Positions 1 through 9,571 are shown, counted from the stretch's first letter. The stretch is DNA of 64,000 bases from Pseudomonas guariconensis (GCF_900102675.1 NZ_FMYX01000001.1:124001-188000), one strand, 5' to 3'. Notes: a model not told the origin generated them from the sequence alone. Translations and numbers: made by a program.

Positions 1-879
1 CCCTATGCGGCTCTTGAAGTTGCGCCAGACCTGACCATCCGGCTGGTCGATGACAAGCTGGCGGTCGCTGGCAAGGTGAAGGTGCCCAAGGGCAAGATCA
101 CTGTGCGCGAATTGCCGCCATCGACCGTCAAGGTTTCGGATGACACGGTGATCGTCGGCGATCAGACCGAAGAAGGTGCGCCGCCCATGGCGATCGCCAT
201 GGACGTCGATGTGGATGTGGGGCAGGACAAACTGTCGTTCAAAGGCTTTGGTCTGACGGCCAACCTGCTCGGGCATGTGCACATCGGCAACAACATGGAT
301 ACTCGCGGTGAACTCAGCCTGGCCGACGGTCGCTACCGCAAATATGGCCAGAACTTGATCATCCGTCGGGCACGGCTGTTGTTCGCCGGTCCGATCGACC
401 AGCCGTACCTGGATATCGAAGCGATCCGTCGGGTCGACGACGTCATCGCTGGCATTCGCCTCAGTGGCAATGCCGAGCAGCCGACCACGAAGGTGTTTTC
501 CGAGCCTGCCATGAGCCAGGAACAGGCACTGTCCTACCTGGTACTGGGCCGCCCTCTGACTGCCACGGGCGAAGACAACAACATGCTGGCCCAGGCGGCC
601 CTCGGGCTTGGCCTGCTGGGCGGGGAGGAATTGACAGGTGGCCTGGCCTCGAGTCTCGGCATCGAGGACTTCCAACTAGGCTCCGAAGGCTCGGGCAACA
701 GCACCAGCGTGGTGGCCAGCGGTAACATCACCGAGCGGCTGAGCTTGCGCTACGGCGTCGGGGTGTTCGAGCCGGCCAATACCATCGCGTTGCGCTACAA
801 ACTGAGCAGAAGGGTTTTCCTGGAAGCGGCCAGCGGCTTGGCCAGTTCCTTGGATATCTTCTACAAGCGCGATTTTTGA
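1..879 (+). CDS. tamB: Translocation and assembly module TamB, C-terminal part (runs off the window start)
   Basis: The frame is open from base 1, so this is the last ~292 residues of a protein whose start lies outside the window. The visible part is the TamB/DUF490 C-terminal domain: beta-rich sequence with alternating hydrophobic residues (LSFKGFGLTANLLGHVHIG), a GELSLADGRYRKYGQ segment typical of the family, and a C-terminal beta strand ending in aromatic-x-Phe (IFYKRDF). TamB is an inner-membrane-anchored periplasmic bridge that works with TamA in outer membrane protein assembly and phospholipid transport. tamA is normally just upstream and would lie to the left. I see no clear terminator after the stop. 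Family assignment is firm; only full length is unknown. Confidence 0.9.
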   Translation, partial: PYAALEVAPDLTIRLVDDKLAVAGKVKVPKGKITVRELPPSTVKVSDDTVIVGDQTEEGAPPMAIAMDVDVDVGQDKLSFKGFGLTANLLGHVHIGNNMDTRGELSLADGRYRKYGQNLIIRRARLLFAGPIDQPYLDIEAIRRVDDVIAGIRLSGNAEQPTTKVFSEPAMSQEQALSYLVLGRPLTATGEDNNMLAQAALGLGLLGGEELTGGLASSLGIEDFQLGSEGSGNSTSVVASGNITERLSLRYGVGVFEPANTIALRYKLSRRVFLEAASGLASSLDIFYKRDF

Positions 880-1002
880 ACCCTTCACAGCTTTCAGCAA
901 ACGTGTCGAGTGCCTCATCCTTCAAGGGGTGGGGCGCTTTGCTTTTGAGAGGCGCTCAAACAGTTGGGCCTCGTGCTGCTGTGGCACTTAGGCCAGCAGG
1001 TC

Positions 1003-1383
1003 TCAGCTCGCGTGATCTTCCTGTCGGCGGATATTGCCGATCTGGCGCAAGCTCAAGCCGTACTTGTCCGCCAACAGACTGCGCGAAAGACCGTCAGCAC
1101 TTTCCTGTTTGATTTGTAGGTTGCGCAGTTGGCGCATGAAGTGATCCGGCTTCGGAATTTCCAGGGCGACACCGGCAAAACGCTTGATCAGGCTTTGCAA
1201 GGCCTCTGGAGGCAATAGATCGGCAAGCTTGGTACGTTCCAGATGCTTGGGGATGTATTTAGGGCGCCCGCCATAAGCGCAAGTCAGTCGGTAGGCGTTT
1301 TCTATGCCGATGCATTCGATCAGCGATTGCAGGGAGTGAGGCAGTTGGGAAATATCGATGCGATTGAGGTCTGGCAGTTCCAT
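1003..1383 (-). CDS. Mor transcription activator family protein (Mu Mor-like), stand-alone
   Basis: Encodes 126 aa. The open frame continues upstream to 1644, but the ATG at 1383 has a good ribosome binding site (GAGGA, 7-8 nt away) and the extra N-terminal sequence looks non-coding, so I start at MELPDLNR. The fold pattern matches the Mor/C family of phage Mu middle and late activators: an N-terminal helical dimerisation part (LPHSLQSLIECIGIENAYRLT), a GGRPKYIPK turn, and a C-terminal helix-turn-helix around LLADKYGLSLRQIGNIRR. No Mu structural, transposase or repressor genes are nearby, so it looks like a domesticated or leftover phage regulator with unknown target. It lies tail to tail with tamB. 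Confidence 0.7.
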   Translation of the reverse strand: MELPDLNRIDISQLPHSLQSLIECIGIENAYRLTCAYGGRPKYIPKHLERTKLADLLPPEALQSLIKRFAGVALEIPKPDHFMRQLRNLQIKQESADGLSRSLLADKYGLSLRQIGNIRRQEDHAS

Positions 1384-1792
1384 TGGTGATTCCTCGGAGA
1401 AATAAGCAGGCGCAGGGCATGGTGGTCCATGTCGAAAGGCGGGCGGGCTTTGCCTCAATGGGCGAAGTCGTCGTCGGCCTGAGCTTGATTCTCCGGCAGC
1501 CACGAGTGGGGTCGCTAGGCGCCAAGCGGATCGGCGGGTGTAGCCTTCTGGCGTGAGGTTGTGCAGGCAGCGAGGGTCGAATACGTAGGATGTGGCGTCA
1601 ACAAAGCCCTGAAGGCCTTGATGACTCGTATTTTCAGTTTGCATTGCGCATCGGAGGGTCAGCCTACCTTCACCCCATGATGCAAGTGCCGGGGAAGGGC
1701 TAGATGCAAAAGCGCCGCCTATGGGGGGGACGTTGTATCATGGCCTCGGCTCGTCGCGAGCCATATGTCCCTGATGTCGCAAGGAACCTTCG
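1384..1792. other. Gene-free stretch upstream of the Mor-like gene and of the small membrane protein gene
   Basis: This ~400 bp separates two divergent small genes and must hold both promoters. The Mor-like gene's frame stays open through part of it, but without a start supported by an RBS. A short hairpin (GGCTCG, loop TCG, CGAGCC) lies at 1748-1762 just ahead of the small membrane protein. I see no convincing gene, tRNA or longer repeat. Confidence 0.5.
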
Positions 1793-1987
1793 ATGACACA
1801 TGTGCAACGCTTGAAATACTCGATCCTGATCATCCTGGTGGTGCTGGGCATCATGCTGGGCCTGTCCTATCTGCAAAAGCAGGGGACCATTACCGAGCAG
1901 ACCTTCCAGTACATCGCCATCGCCATCGCCGTAGTCGTGGTGGTGATCAACGCAATCCTGCGTCGCAAGGTCGGGCCCAAGCCTTGA
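1793..1987 (+). CDS. Small two-helix inner membrane protein, unknown function
   Basis: Encodes 64 aa from an ATG preceded by AAGGAA. The product is almost entirely two hydrophobic segments: about residues 8-27 (YSILIILVVLGIMLGLSYL) and 39-57 (FQYIAIAIAVVVVVINAIL), joined by a short polar loop (QKQGTITEQT) and ending in a basic tail (RRKVGPKP). Such hairpin membrane proteins are common hypothetical proteins in Pseudomonas and I recognise no family. A second frame overlapping it (from 1765) has poorer composition and is a shadow. It is monocistronic, ending at a symmetric hairpin at 1996-2017 shared with the convergent Fur-like gene. Confidence 0.65.
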   Translation: MTHVQRLKYSILIILVVLGIMLGLSYLQKQGTITEQTFQYIAIAIAVVVVVINAILRRKVGPKP

Positions 1988-1995
1988 AGCAGGCG

Positions 1996-2017
1996 GGCCG
2001 GCCAAGCGCGGCCGGCC
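1996..2017. terminator. Hairpin between convergent genes (bidirectional terminator candidate)
   Basis: Perfect 8-bp arms GGCCGGCC around AAGCGC, placed 9 bases after the small membrane protein stop and just beyond the Fur-like gene stop. There is no T tract, so it could also only be an mRNA 3' stabiliser. Confidence 0.45.
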
Positions 2018-2023
2018 ATGGGG

Positions 2024-2392
2024 TCAACGGGCGGTGGCTTGCTCCAGCACGGCCCGGGCCTCGGGGTTGAGGCTGTAGCACTTGTCGTTGCCCAGGCTGA
2101 TCACGCCTTCGGCGCACAGCCGCTTGAGCACCTCGCGCACGCTGAGAAACGACAGTGGGATGTCCAGCTGTTCCAACTGCGCATGGACGCCGCGCACCCC
2201 GATGCTGCGCCCGTCGCGATCGGCGGCGTGCAGGGCATCGATGACTTTGAGGCGGATCAGGCTGGTACGCAGGCCAAAGGTTCGCAGCAATTCGCGGATC
2301 TGCTCGTTACCGGCACGCACCTCGGCGCCCGCGACCGCTCTGGTCGTGGCCAGGCGAGGGCCGCTCTGCAACGCAGGTTGTGGGTCGTACAT
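2024..2392 (-). CDS. Fur-like winged-helix protein lacking the metal-binding dimerisation domain
   Basis: Encodes 122 aa from an ATG with a strong RBS (AAGGAG, 6 nt spacing). The upstream part of the open frame is not used. Residues ~30-110 look like the Fur DNA-binding domain: GLRTSLIRLKVIDALHAA, then VRGVHAQLEQLDIPLSFLSVREVLKRLCAEGVIS, where SVREVLKRL aligns with the Fur recognition helix (TVYRVL). The family's C-terminal half with the HHH/HxH metal ligands and CxxC motif is missing and the protein ends soon after the wing, so it probably does not sense iron or zinc like canonical Fur. It is transcribed away from pvdQ and shares a 198-bp divergent promoter region with it, suggesting but not proving a link to siderophore genes. 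Confidence 0.65.
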   Translation of the reverse strand: MYDPQPALQSGPRLATTRAVAGAEVRAGNEQIRELLRTFGLRTSLIRLKVIDALHAADRDGRSIGVRGVHAQLEQLDIPLSFLSVREVLKRLCAEGVISLGNDKCYSLNPEARAVLEQATAR

Positions 2393-2530
2393 GTGAATGC
2401 TCCTTTTCGTGGGCTGTCCCGAAATCATGAGTGCCTCACTTAATAGGACGAATGAGATGGGCAAAACTGCAGCCCTTGGCGAAAAAAATCGCTGCTTTGT
2501 GTTGAAGACGTCGCGCTGGGTTGTCTTGCG

Positions 2531-2554
2531 TAAAATTTTCACCGGGCTGTTCGT
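2531..2554 (+). promoter_or_regulatory. Candidate PvdS-type (iron-starvation sigma) promoter for pvdQ
   Basis: TAAAA at 2531-2535, exactly 16 nt, then CGT at 2552-2554. The iron-starvation box recognised by PvdS in pseudomonads is close to TAAAT-N16/17-CGT, so this has one mismatch. It ends 36 bp before the GTG start of pvdQ. PvdQ is a pyoverdine maturation enzyme and its P. aeruginosa gene belongs to the PvdS regulon, so the match is plausible. Confidence 0.5.
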
Positions 2555-2590
2555 CTGATCGGGATGACCCTTCCAATCCCAGGAGTGCCC

Positions 2591-4906
2591 GTGTCCATAC
2601 TCCCGCGTCACCTGACCCACCTTGGGCTGGCAGCCGTTCTGCTCAGCTCAGGCCTTGCCGCGCAAGCCCTTGAAGCCACTGGCAAGGCATCGGCGCAGAT
2701 CCGCCGGACCACTTTTGGCGTCCCGCATATCCTGGCCAAGGACGAACGAAGCCTGGGGTATGGCATCGGTTATGCCTATGCCCAAGACAACCTTTGCCTG
2801 CTGGCCAACGAAGTGCTGACCGTCAATGGTGAGCGCGCGCGCTACTTCGGTGCCCGGGGCAAGACGATCGAGCAGCGTGAGAACCTCGACAGCGATACGT
2901 TCTTCGCCTGGCTCAATACCGACTCGGTGGTCAACGCCTTCCTCCAGGCCCAGCCAGACCTGGTGCGTCAGCGGCTGGAGGGGTATGCCGCGGGCTACAA
3001 CCGCGCCCTTGCCGAGCGCAAGGGCCAGGGGCTGCCGGTTGAATGCGGCAGTGGCGACTGGCTGCGGCCGATCACCAGCCTGGACCTGGCCAAGCTCACC
3101 CGCCGGTTGTTGGCAGAGGGGGGCATCGGTCAATTCGTCGAGGCGCTGGTGGCGGCCTCACCGCCGCAAGCGGCCGAGCGAGGGGAGGGGCGGGACTTCA
3201 GCGCCGCCTTGGCGCGCCAGGCGCAGTTCGCCTCGGCCCGAGGCAGCAATGCGGTAGCGGTCGGCGCCGAGCGTTCGTCCACCGGCGGCGGCCTGTTGCT
3301 GGCCAATCCACACTTCCCATGGGAGGGAGGCATGCGTTTTTATCAGATGCAGCTGACCATCCCGGGGCAGTTGGATGTCATGGGCGCCGCATTGCCGGGA
3401 TTGCCATTGATCAATATCGGCTTCAACCGCCACCTGGCCTGGACCCATACCGTCGATACGTCCAAGCACTTCACCTTGTACCGCCTGCAACTCGACCCGA
3501 AGGACCCCACTCGCTATCTGCTCGATGGCAAGTCCGTGCCACTGACCCGCAAGACCTTGAGCGTGACGGTCAAGGGTGAGGATGGCCAACTGCAGCGAGT
3601 CCAGCGACACGTCTATACCTCGAGCTTCGGTCCGGTGGTGCAGTGGCCTGGCCGGCTGGACTGGGACCGGCAACACGCCTATAGCCTGCGCGATGCGAAC
3701 CTGGAGAACACCCGGGTGTTGCAGCAGTGGGATGCGATCAACCGTGCCGACAGCCTGGACCGCCTCAAACAGGCGGTGGGGCAGATCCAAGGCGTTCCAT
3801 GGGTCAACACCCTGGCTGTCGATGCCGGGGGGCGTGCAGCGTATCTGAATCAGTCGGTGGTGCCTTATGTGGACCAGGCGTTGCTGGCGCGCTGCGGCGA
3901 TCCGGCAGCAACCGAGCCACTGGTGGTGCTGGATGGCTCGCGCAGCATGTGCCAATGGAAGACCGATGCGCAAGCGGCTCAACCCGGCATCTTCCCGGCG
4001 CGGCTACTGCCAAGCCTGGAGCGCCGCGACTTCGTGCAGAACTCCAACGACCCGGCCTGGCTTGCCAACCCTGCGCAACCCTTGACTGGTTACTCACCGT
4101 TGGTCAGCCGCGAAGGTCAGCCGCTGGGCCTGCGCAGCCGCTTTGCCCTGCAGCGCCTGCAAGGGCCCGGCAAACTCGGGATGGCCGAGCTGCAACGCAT
4201 GGTGCTGGATGATGAGGTGTATGCCGCTAATCTCGTGCTCCCGGACCTGCTGGCCTGGTGCCAGGTGGCGCCATCCGATGTGCAAGCGGTGTGCGCAAGT
4301 CTGGGCGCCTGGAATGGCAAGGCCGACCTGGACAGCGGCGTGGGCCTTCTGCACTTTGCCAACATCGTCGAGGCGATGGCAGAGCATCCTGAAAGCTGGC
4401 GTGTAGCCTTCGATCCGGTCGATCCGCAGCATACACCGCGCGGCTTGGCGGTGGAGCAAGCGTCGGTGAGCAAGCGTGTACATGAAGCAGCGCTGGCTTC
4501 GTTGGCACGGTTGGATGAGGCGGGTGTGAGTGTCGATCGCCAATGGGGACAGATTCAGCAGTCCGCCGATGGCACACCTGTGCCGGGTGGGCCTCAGGAG
4601 CTTGGGGTGTACAACGCGATGTACAGTGTCCCTGCGGGAGCGGGTAAACAGCAGGTCGTCAGTGGCACCAGCTATCTGCAGCTGGTCAGCTTCACCCGGC
4701 AGGGGCCGCAGGCGCTTGGGTTGCTGGCGTTTTCACAGTCAAGCGAGGCCGCATCGCCCTATGCCAGTGACCAGACCCGTGCGTTCTCTGCCAAGCGCTT
4801 GGCACCGATACCGTTCACCGAGGCGCAGATCAAGGCTGATCCGCAGTATCGCCAGTATGTGATCAGCGAGGGGGACCAGGCTGTGGTGGCCGGCGCAGGT
4901 CATTGA
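2591..4906 (+). CDS. pvdQ: Acyl-homoserine lactone / pyoverdine precursor acylase PvdQ
   Basis: Ntn-hydrolase of the penicillin acylase family, exported to the periplasm, where it removes the fatty acyl chain from pyoverdine precursors and can also cleave long-chain acyl-homoserine lactones. I choose the GTG at 2591 (771 aa) because AGGAG sits 6 nt upstream and a signal peptide follows at once (hydrophobic LGLAAVLLSSGLAAQA); an in-frame start at 2564 would add nine residues. Like other members it is one precursor cut autocatalytically: the nucleophile serine of the beta chain is at ~219 in ASARG|SNAVAVG, followed by LLANPHFPW and HLAWTHTVDTSKHFTLYRL. Length and motifs match P. aeruginosa PvdQ (762 aa). 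It is single, facing a Fur-like gene, and ends at a hairpin before lpxH. Confidence 0.92.
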   Translation: MSILPRHLTHLGLAAVLLSSGLAAQALEATGKASAQIRRTTFGVPHILAKDERSLGYGIGYAYAQDNLCLLANEVLTVNGERARYFGARGKTIEQRENLDSDTFFAWLNTDSVVNAFLQAQPDLVRQRLEGYAAGYNRALAERKGQGLPVECGSGDWLRPITSLDLAKLTRRLLAEGGIGQFVEALVAASPPQAAERGEGRDFSAALARQAQFASARGSNAVAVGAERSSTGGGLLLANPHFPWEGGMRFYQMQLTIPGQLDVMGAALPGLPLINIGFNRHLAWTHTVDTSKHFTLYRLQLDPKDPTRYLLDGKSVPLTRKTLSVTVKGEDGQLQRVQRHVYTSSFGPVVQWPGRLDWDRQHAYSLRDANLENTRVLQQWDAINRADSLDRLKQAVGQIQGVPWVNTLAVDAGGRAAYLNQSVVPYVDQALLARCGDPAATEPLVVLDGSRSMCQWKTDAQAAQPGIFPARLLPSLERRDFVQNSNDPAWLANPAQPLTGYSPLVSREGQPLGLRSRFALQRLQGPGKLGMAELQRMVLDDEVYAANLVLPDLLAWCQVAPSDVQAVCASLGAWNGKADLDSGVGLLHFANIVEAMAEHPESWRVAFDPVDPQHTPRGLAVEQASVSKRVHEAALASLARLDEAGVSVDRQWGQIQQSADGTPVPGGPQELGVYNAMYSVPAGAGKQQVVSGTSYLQLVSFTRQGPQALGLLAFSQSSEAASPYASDQTRAFSAKRLAPIPFTEAQIKADPQYRQYVISEGDQAVVAGAGH

Positions 4907-4914
4907 GTCAAGAA

Positions 4915-4931
4915 GGGGCGCTTGGCGCCCC
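4915..4931. terminator. Hairpin between convergent pvdQ and lpxH
   Basis: GGGGCGC, loop TTG, GCGCCCC. It lies between two stop codons 42 bp apart and probably serves both transcripts. No strong T tract is present. Confidence 0.5.
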
Positions 4932-4948
4932 ATCACGACGGCCCCGAA

Positions 4949-5671
4949 TCAAGGAAAGTCGAACGGGGCCAGCTGGAAGCCCTGGTCATCGACCTGCAAG
5001 GCCCAGCCACGGCGGTCCCAGTCACCCAGCACGATGCGTCGAGCCGGCTGCCCTTCGACCACCAGCTTGTGAAGCGCTGGCCGGTGGGTATGGCCATGCA
5101 CCAGGGTGCGCACGCCATGGGCTGCCATCACCTTGGGAACTTCCTCGGGTGTGACGTCGACGATCTCGGTGGACTTCATGCGTGTCTGCGACCGGCTTTC
5201 GCTGCGCAGCTTACGCGCCAGCTTCTGCCGAGTGGACAGCGGCAGGTGACGCAGGATCCACAGGCTCAGCGGGTTGCGCAGGTAGCGACGCAGCTTCATG
5301 TAGGCCAGGTCGCGGGTGCACAGGGTGTCGCCATGCATCAACAACACCGGCTCGCCACCGAGTTGCACCACGCTGGGGTCAGCCAGCAGGGTACAGCCCG
5401 CCGCTTCGCAGAAGGCTTGGCCGATGAGGAAGTCGCGGTTGCCGTGCATCAGGTAGATCGCCGTGCCGCTGTCGCTTAGCCGACGCAGGGCCTGGCAGAT
5501 CGACTGCTGGAAAGGCGTCATGGCATCGTCGCCGATCCAGGCTTCGAAGAAGTCGCCGAGGATGTACAGCGCCTTGGCATGCCGGGCACGGCCGTCGAGC
5601 AGATCAAGAAACGCCCGGGTTATGTCCGGGCGTTCTTCTTGCAGGTGCAGATCGGAGATCAGCAGAATCAC
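4949..5671 (-). CDS. lpxH: UDP-2,3-diacylglucosamine diphosphatase LpxH
   Basis: 240 aa, the usual LpxH length. This peripheral membrane metallophosphoesterase hydrolyses UDP-2,3-diacylglucosamine to lipid X and UMP in lipid A synthesis. The Mn-site motifs are all visible: [10 protein letters not shown] (D7, H9), [13 protein letters not shown] (D40), HGNRDF (N78), LMHGD (H113) and LVHGHTHRP (His pair near 195). The start codon overlaps the ppiB stop by four bases (ATGA), so it is translationally coupled to ppiB and is the second gene of a two-gene operon, an arrangement also found in P. aeruginosa. Confidence 0.95.
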   Translation of the reverse strand: MILLISDLHLQEERPDITRAFLDLLDGRARHAKALYILGDFFEAWIGDDAMTPFQQSICQALRRLSDSGTAIYLMHGNRDFLIGQAFCEAAGCTLLADPSVVQLGGEPVLLMHGDTLCTRDLAYMKLRRYLRNPLSLWILRHLPLSTRQKLARKLRSESRSQTRMKSTEIVDVTPEEVPKVMAAHGVRTLVHGHTHRPALHKLVVEGQPARRIVLGDWDRRGWALQVDDQGFQLAPFDFP

Positions 5672-6168
5672 TCAATGATCTCGGCTTTCTCGATGATCAC
5701 GTCGTCCTTCGGCACGTCCTGATGGCCGGCCTTGGAACCGGTGGCGACGCCTTTGATCGCGTCGACCACGTCACGGCCTTCGATCACTTCGCCGAATACG
5801 GCGTAGCCCCAGCCTTGGACGTTCTTGCCGCTGTGGTTGAGGAAATCGTTATCGGCGACGTTGATGAAGAACTGCGCCGAGGCGGAGTGCGGTTCCATGG
5901 TGCGGGCCATGGCGATGCTGTACTTGGCGTTCTTCAGACCGTTGTCGGCTTCGTTCTGGATCGGGGAACGGGTTGGCTTTTGCTTCATGCCCGCTTCGAA
6001 ACCACCACCCTGGATCATGAAGTTGTTGATCACGCGGTGGAACACGGTGCCGTTGTAGTGACCGTCCTTGACGTACTGAACGAAGTTTTCGACGGTTTTC
6101 GGTGCCTTTTCGCCGTCCAGTTGCAGGACGATGTCGCCGTGGTTGGTGCTCAGTTTGACTTTGGACAT
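5668..6168 (-). CDS. ppiB: Cytoplasmic peptidyl-prolyl cis-trans isomerase B (cyclophilin)
   Basis: 166 aa, starting at [15 protein letters not shown]. The open frame extends upstream to 6258, but that part overlaps the glnS leader region and has no family match. The cyclophilin core is clear: [60 protein letters not shown] and [18 protein letters not shown]. There is no signal peptide, so it is the cytoplasmic B type. It catalyses proline isomerisation in folding proteins. First gene of the ppiB-lpxH operon, divergent from glnS with 236 bp between them. Confidence 0.95.
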   Translation of the reverse strand: MSKVKLSTNHGDIVLQLDGEKAPKTVENFVQYVKDGHYNGTVFHRVINNFMIQGGGFEAGMKQKPTRSPIQNEADNGLKNAKYSIAMARTMEPHSASAQFFINVADNDFLNHSGKNVQGWGYAVFGEVIEGRDVVDAIKGVATGSKAGHQDVPKDDVIIEKAEIIE

Positions 6169-6404
6169 GCTGAATTCGCTCTTTGAAAGGCATTCGGAAA
6201 ATGGGCTGCGCAGGGCGCGTACTGTCACCTGACGCAGGATCGGGCGACTGCGACACAAGGCGCGCGTCGGCCATTTTGCATGGCTTGCGACAAATCGCGC
6301 CAGTTTGTCGGTGCCCGGCTGTCAGCAGCTTGACTGCTTCGGCTATGATAGGCCCTTTGATTCAATCGGCCTACCCAGGCCGGATACCAGCATTCAAGGA
6401 TCCT

Positions 6405-8108
6405 ATGAGCAAGCCCACTGCCGAAAACGCGCCCAACGCCGCTGCCAAAGGCGCCCCCGCCGTCCCTGCAAACTTCCTGCGGCCGATCGTCCAGGCCGAT
6501 CTGGACTCGGGCAAGCACAGCAGCATCGTCACCCGTTTCCCGCCGGAGCCCAACGGTTACCTGCACATCGGCCACGCCAAGTCGATTTGCGTGAACTTCG
6601 GGCTGGCCCAGGAGTTCGGGGGCGTCTGCCACCTGCGTTTCGACGACACCAACCCGGCCAAGGAAGACCAGGAGTACATCGACTCCATCCAGCGTGACGT
6701 CAAATGGCTGGGCTTCGAGTGGGCAGGCCCGGTGCGCTACGCTTCGGACTACTTCGATCAATTGCACGACTGGGCCGTGGAGCTGATCAAATCGGGCGAT
6801 GCCTATGTCTGCGACCTCACCCCTGAGCAAGCCAAGGAATACCGCGGCAGCCTGACCGAGCCGGGCCGCAACAGCCCGTTCCGCGACCGCAGCGTCGAGG
6901 AAAACCTCGACCTGTTCGCGCGCATGAAGGCCGGCGAGTTCAAGGATGGCGAGCGTGTGCTGCGCGCCAAGATCGACATGGCGTCGCCTAACATGAACCT
7001 GCGCGACCCGATCCTGTACCGCATCCGTCATGCCCACCATCACCAGACCGGCGACAAGTGGTGCATCTACCCCAACTACGACTTCACCCACGGTCAATCG
7101 GACGCCATCGAGGGCATCACCCATTCGATCTGCACCCTGGAGTTCGAAAGCCACCGTCCGTTGTACGACTGGTTCCTGGACAAACTGCCGGTGCCGGCGC
7201 GCCCGCGCCAGTACGAGTTCAGCCGTCTGAACCTCAACTACACCATCACTTCCAAGCGCAAGCTCAAGCAACTGGTTGACGAAAAGCACGTCGATGCCTG
7301 GGACGACCCGCGCATGTCGACCCTGTCGGGCTTCCGCCGCCGCGGCTACACGCCGGCCTCGATCCGCAACTTCTGCGAGATGATCGGCACCAACCGCTCC
7401 GACGGCGTGGTCGACATGTCCATGCTCGAGTTCAGCATCCGTGACGACCTCGACCGCACCGCGCCGCGCGCCATGTGCGTGCTGCGTCCGCTGAAGGTGG
7501 TGATCACCAATTACCCGGAAGGCAAGGTCGAGCAACTCGAACTGCCGCGCCATCCGAAAGAAGACATGGGCGTGCGCGTGCTGCCGTTCTCCCGTGAGCT
7601 GTACATCGACCGTGACGACTTCATGGAAGAGCCGCCCAAAGGCTACAAGCGCCTGGAGCCTGCTGGCGAGGTGCGTCTGCGCGGCAGCTACGTGATCCGT
7701 GCCGACGAGGCCATCAAGGATGCCGACGGCAATATCGTCGAACTGCGCTGCTCGTATGATCCGGACACTCTGGGCAAGAACCCCGAGGGCCGTAAGGTCA
7801 AGGGCGTGATCCACTGGGTTCCGGCCGAAGGCAGCGTGGAGTGCGAGGTGCGCCTGTACGACCGCCTGTTCCGTTCGCCGAACCCGGAGAAGACCGAGGA
7901 GGGCGGCAGCTTCCTGGACAACATCAACCCGGATTCGCTGCAGGTGCTGACCGGCTGCCGCGCCGAGCCGTCGCTGGCCCAGGCCGCGCCTGAGGACCGC
8001 TTCCAGTTCGAGCGCGAAGGCTACTTCTGCGCCGACCTCAAGGACAGCCAGCCGGGCCGTCCGGTGTTCAACCGCACCGTCACCCTGCGTGACTCCTGGG
8101 GCAGCTAA
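6405..8108 (+). CDS. glnS: Glutaminyl-tRNA synthetase
   Basis: 567 aa class I aminoacyl-tRNA synthetase charging tRNA-Gln. I start at the ATG at 6405 ([11 protein letters not shown], preceded by AAGGAT); the frame is open upstream but begins within the ppiB/glnS promoter region. The class I signature is [10 protein letters not shown] (HIGH at 54-57), the KMSKS equivalent is ITSKRKL near residue 282, and the anticodon-binding C-terminal part contains [10 protein letters not shown] and [13 protein letters not shown] ~20-residue Ala/Pro-rich N-terminal extension precedes the catalytic domain, as in other pseudomonads. cysS follows after 9 bp, so the two synthetases form an operon. Confidence 0.96.
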   Translation: MSKPTAENAPNAAAKGAPAVPANFLRPIVQADLDSGKHSSIVTRFPPEPNGYLHIGHAKSICVNFGLAQEFGGVCHLRFDDTNPAKEDQEYIDSIQRDVKWLGFEWAGPVRYASDYFDQLHDWAVELIKSGDAYVCDLTPEQAKEYRGSLTEPGRNSPFRDRSVEENLDLFARMKAGEFKDGERVLRAKIDMASPNMNLRDPILYRIRHAHHHQTGDKWCIYPNYDFTHGQSDAIEGITHSICTLEFESHRPLYDWFLDKLPVPARPRQYEFSRLNLNYTITSKRKLKQLVDEKHVDAWDDPRMSTLSGFRRRGYTPASIRNFCEMIGTNRSDGVVDMSMLEFSIRDDLDRTAPRAMCVLRPLKVVITNYPEGKVEQLELPRHPKEDMGVRVLPFSRELYIDRDDFMEEPPKGYKRLEPAGEVRLRGSYVIRADEAIKDADGNIVELRCSYDPDTLGKNPEGRKVKGVIHWVPAEGSVECEVRLYDRLFRSPNPEKTEEGGSFLDNINPDSLQVLTGCRAEPSLAQAAPEDRFQFEREGYFCADLKDSQPGRPVFNRTVTLRDSWGS

Positions 8109-8117
8109 GGAATCGCC

Positions 8118-9500
8118 GTGCTTACCATCTACAACACCCTGAGCAAGACCAAGGAAGCCTTCAAGCCCCTGGACGGCAACAAGGTGCGCATGTACGTGTG
8201 CGGCATGACCGTGTACGACTATTGCCACCTGGGCCACGGCCGCAGCATGGTCGCCTTCGACCTGATCACCCGTTGGCTGCGCAAGAGCGGCTACGAGCTG
8301 ACCTATGTGCGCAACATCACCGACATCGACGACAAGATCATCAACCGCGCCAATGACAACGGCGAGCGCTTCGATGAGCTGACCGCGCGCATGATCGATG
8401 CCATGCACGAAGACGAGCGCCGTCTGAACATTCTGCCGCCGGATCAGGAGCCGCGCGCCACCGACCATATCCCCGGCATGCACGCAATGATCCAGACCCT
8501 GATCGACAAGGGTTATGCCTACGCACCGGGCAATGGCGACGTGTACTACCGGGTCGGCAAGTTCGTCGGCTACGGCAAGCTGTCGCGGCGCAAGATCGAA
8601 GACTTGCGCATCGGCGCGCGGATCGAAGTGGGCGAAGCCAAGCAGGACCCGCTGGACTTCGTCCTGTGGAAAGCCGCCAAGCCGGGCGAGCCGAGCTGGG
8701 AGTCGCCGTGGGGGCCGGGCCGTCCGGGCTGGCACATCGAGTGCTCGGTCATGTCCACCTGCTGCCTGGGCGAGAGCTTCGACATCCACGGCGGCGGCAG
8801 CGACCTGGAGTTCCCGCACCACGAGAACGAGATCGCCCAGAGCGAGGCGGCCACCGGCAAGCCTTACGCCAATGCCTGGATGCACTGCGGCATGATCCGT
8901 ATCAACGGCGAGAAGATGTCCAAGTCGTTGAACAACTTCTTCACCATCCGTGATGTGCTCGACAAGTATCACCCTGAGGTGGTGCGCTACCTGCTGGTGG
9001 CCAGCCACTATCGCAGCGCCATTAACTACTCCGAGGACAGCCTGCGTGAGTCCAAGGGGGCCTTGGAGCGCTTCTACCACGCGCTGCGTGGTCTGCCGCG
9101 TGTCGAGGCCAAGGGAGGCGAGGAGTTCGTCGAGCGTTTCAGCGTGGCGATGAACGACGATTTCGGTACGCCGGAGGCCTGCGCCGTGCTGTTCGACCTG
9201 GTGCGCGAGATCAACCGCCTGCGTGACAGCGATCCTGAGGCCGCTGCCGGTCTTGCGGGTCGTCTGCGTGAGCTGGGAGATGTGCTGGGTGTACTGCAAC
9301 TGGACGCCGATGACTTCCTGCGCGCCGGGGCTGAGGGCAAGGTCGACGCCGCTGAAGTGGAAGCGCTGATCCAGGCGCGCTTGCAGGCGCGTGCGGACAA
9401 GAACTGGGCCGAGTCCGACCGTATCCGTGACCAGCTGACCGCCATGGGCGTGGTCCTGGAAGACGGCAAGGGCGGTACCACCTGGCGCCTGGCTGACTGA
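8118..9500 (+). CDS. cysS: Cysteinyl-tRNA synthetase
   Basis: 460 aa from a GTG start with AAGGAA upstream, 9 bp after glnS. Class I synthetase that charges tRNA-Cys in the cytoplasm. Motifs: [22 protein letters not shown] (zinc-ligand Cys28, HIGH variant HLGH at 37-40), WHIECSVM with a second zinc Cys, [20 protein letters not shown] (zinc ligands), and KMSKSLNN near residue 268. The C-terminal DALR-like helical region and the tail [14 protein letters not shown] are typical. A REP-like hairpin pair follows and probably ends the glnS-cysS transcript. Confidence 0.96.
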   Translation: MLTIYNTLSKTKEAFKPLDGNKVRMYVCGMTVYDYCHLGHGRSMVAFDLITRWLRKSGYELTYVRNITDIDDKIINRANDNGERFDELTARMIDAMHEDERRLNILPPDQEPRATDHIPGMHAMIQTLIDKGYAYAPGNGDVYYRVGKFVGYGKLSRRKIEDLRIGARIEVGEAKQDPLDFVLWKAAKPGEPSWESPWGPGRPGWHIECSVMSTCCLGESFDIHGGGSDLEFPHHENEIAQSEAATGKPYANAWMHCGMIRINGEKMSKSLNNFFTIRDVLDKYHPEVVRYLLVASHYRSAINYSEDSLRESKGALERFYHALRGLPRVEAKGGEEFVERFSVAMNDDFGTPEACAVLFDLVREINRLRDSDPEAAAGLAGRLRELGDVLGVLQLDADDFLRAGAEGKVDAAEVEALIQARLQARADKNWAESDRIRDQLTAMGVVLEDGKGGTTWRLAD

Positions 9501-9534
9501 TCGATGCGTTGATTGGGGCTGCTTTTTGCAGCTT

Positions 9535-9571
9535 TTCGCGGGTCAACCCGCGAAGGGCCGCAAGGCGGCCC
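9535..9571. repeat. Tandem hairpins, REP-like element downstream of cysS
   Basis: Two adjacent hairpins: TTCGCGGGT/ACCCGCGAA with a 2-nt loop (9535-9554), then GGGCCGC-AAG-GCGGCCC (9555-9571). The first matches the core of Pseudomonas REP palindromes. The pair lies between the convergent cysS and sensor kinase genes and ends 6 bp before the kinase stop, so it likely also terminates or protects transcripts. Confidence 0.6.

Noticed and set aside
6225..9299. 1024-codon open frame antisense to glnS and cysS
   Set aside because: Shadow of high-GC coding with biased third positions; no domain, and the opposite strand encodes two well-known synthetases.
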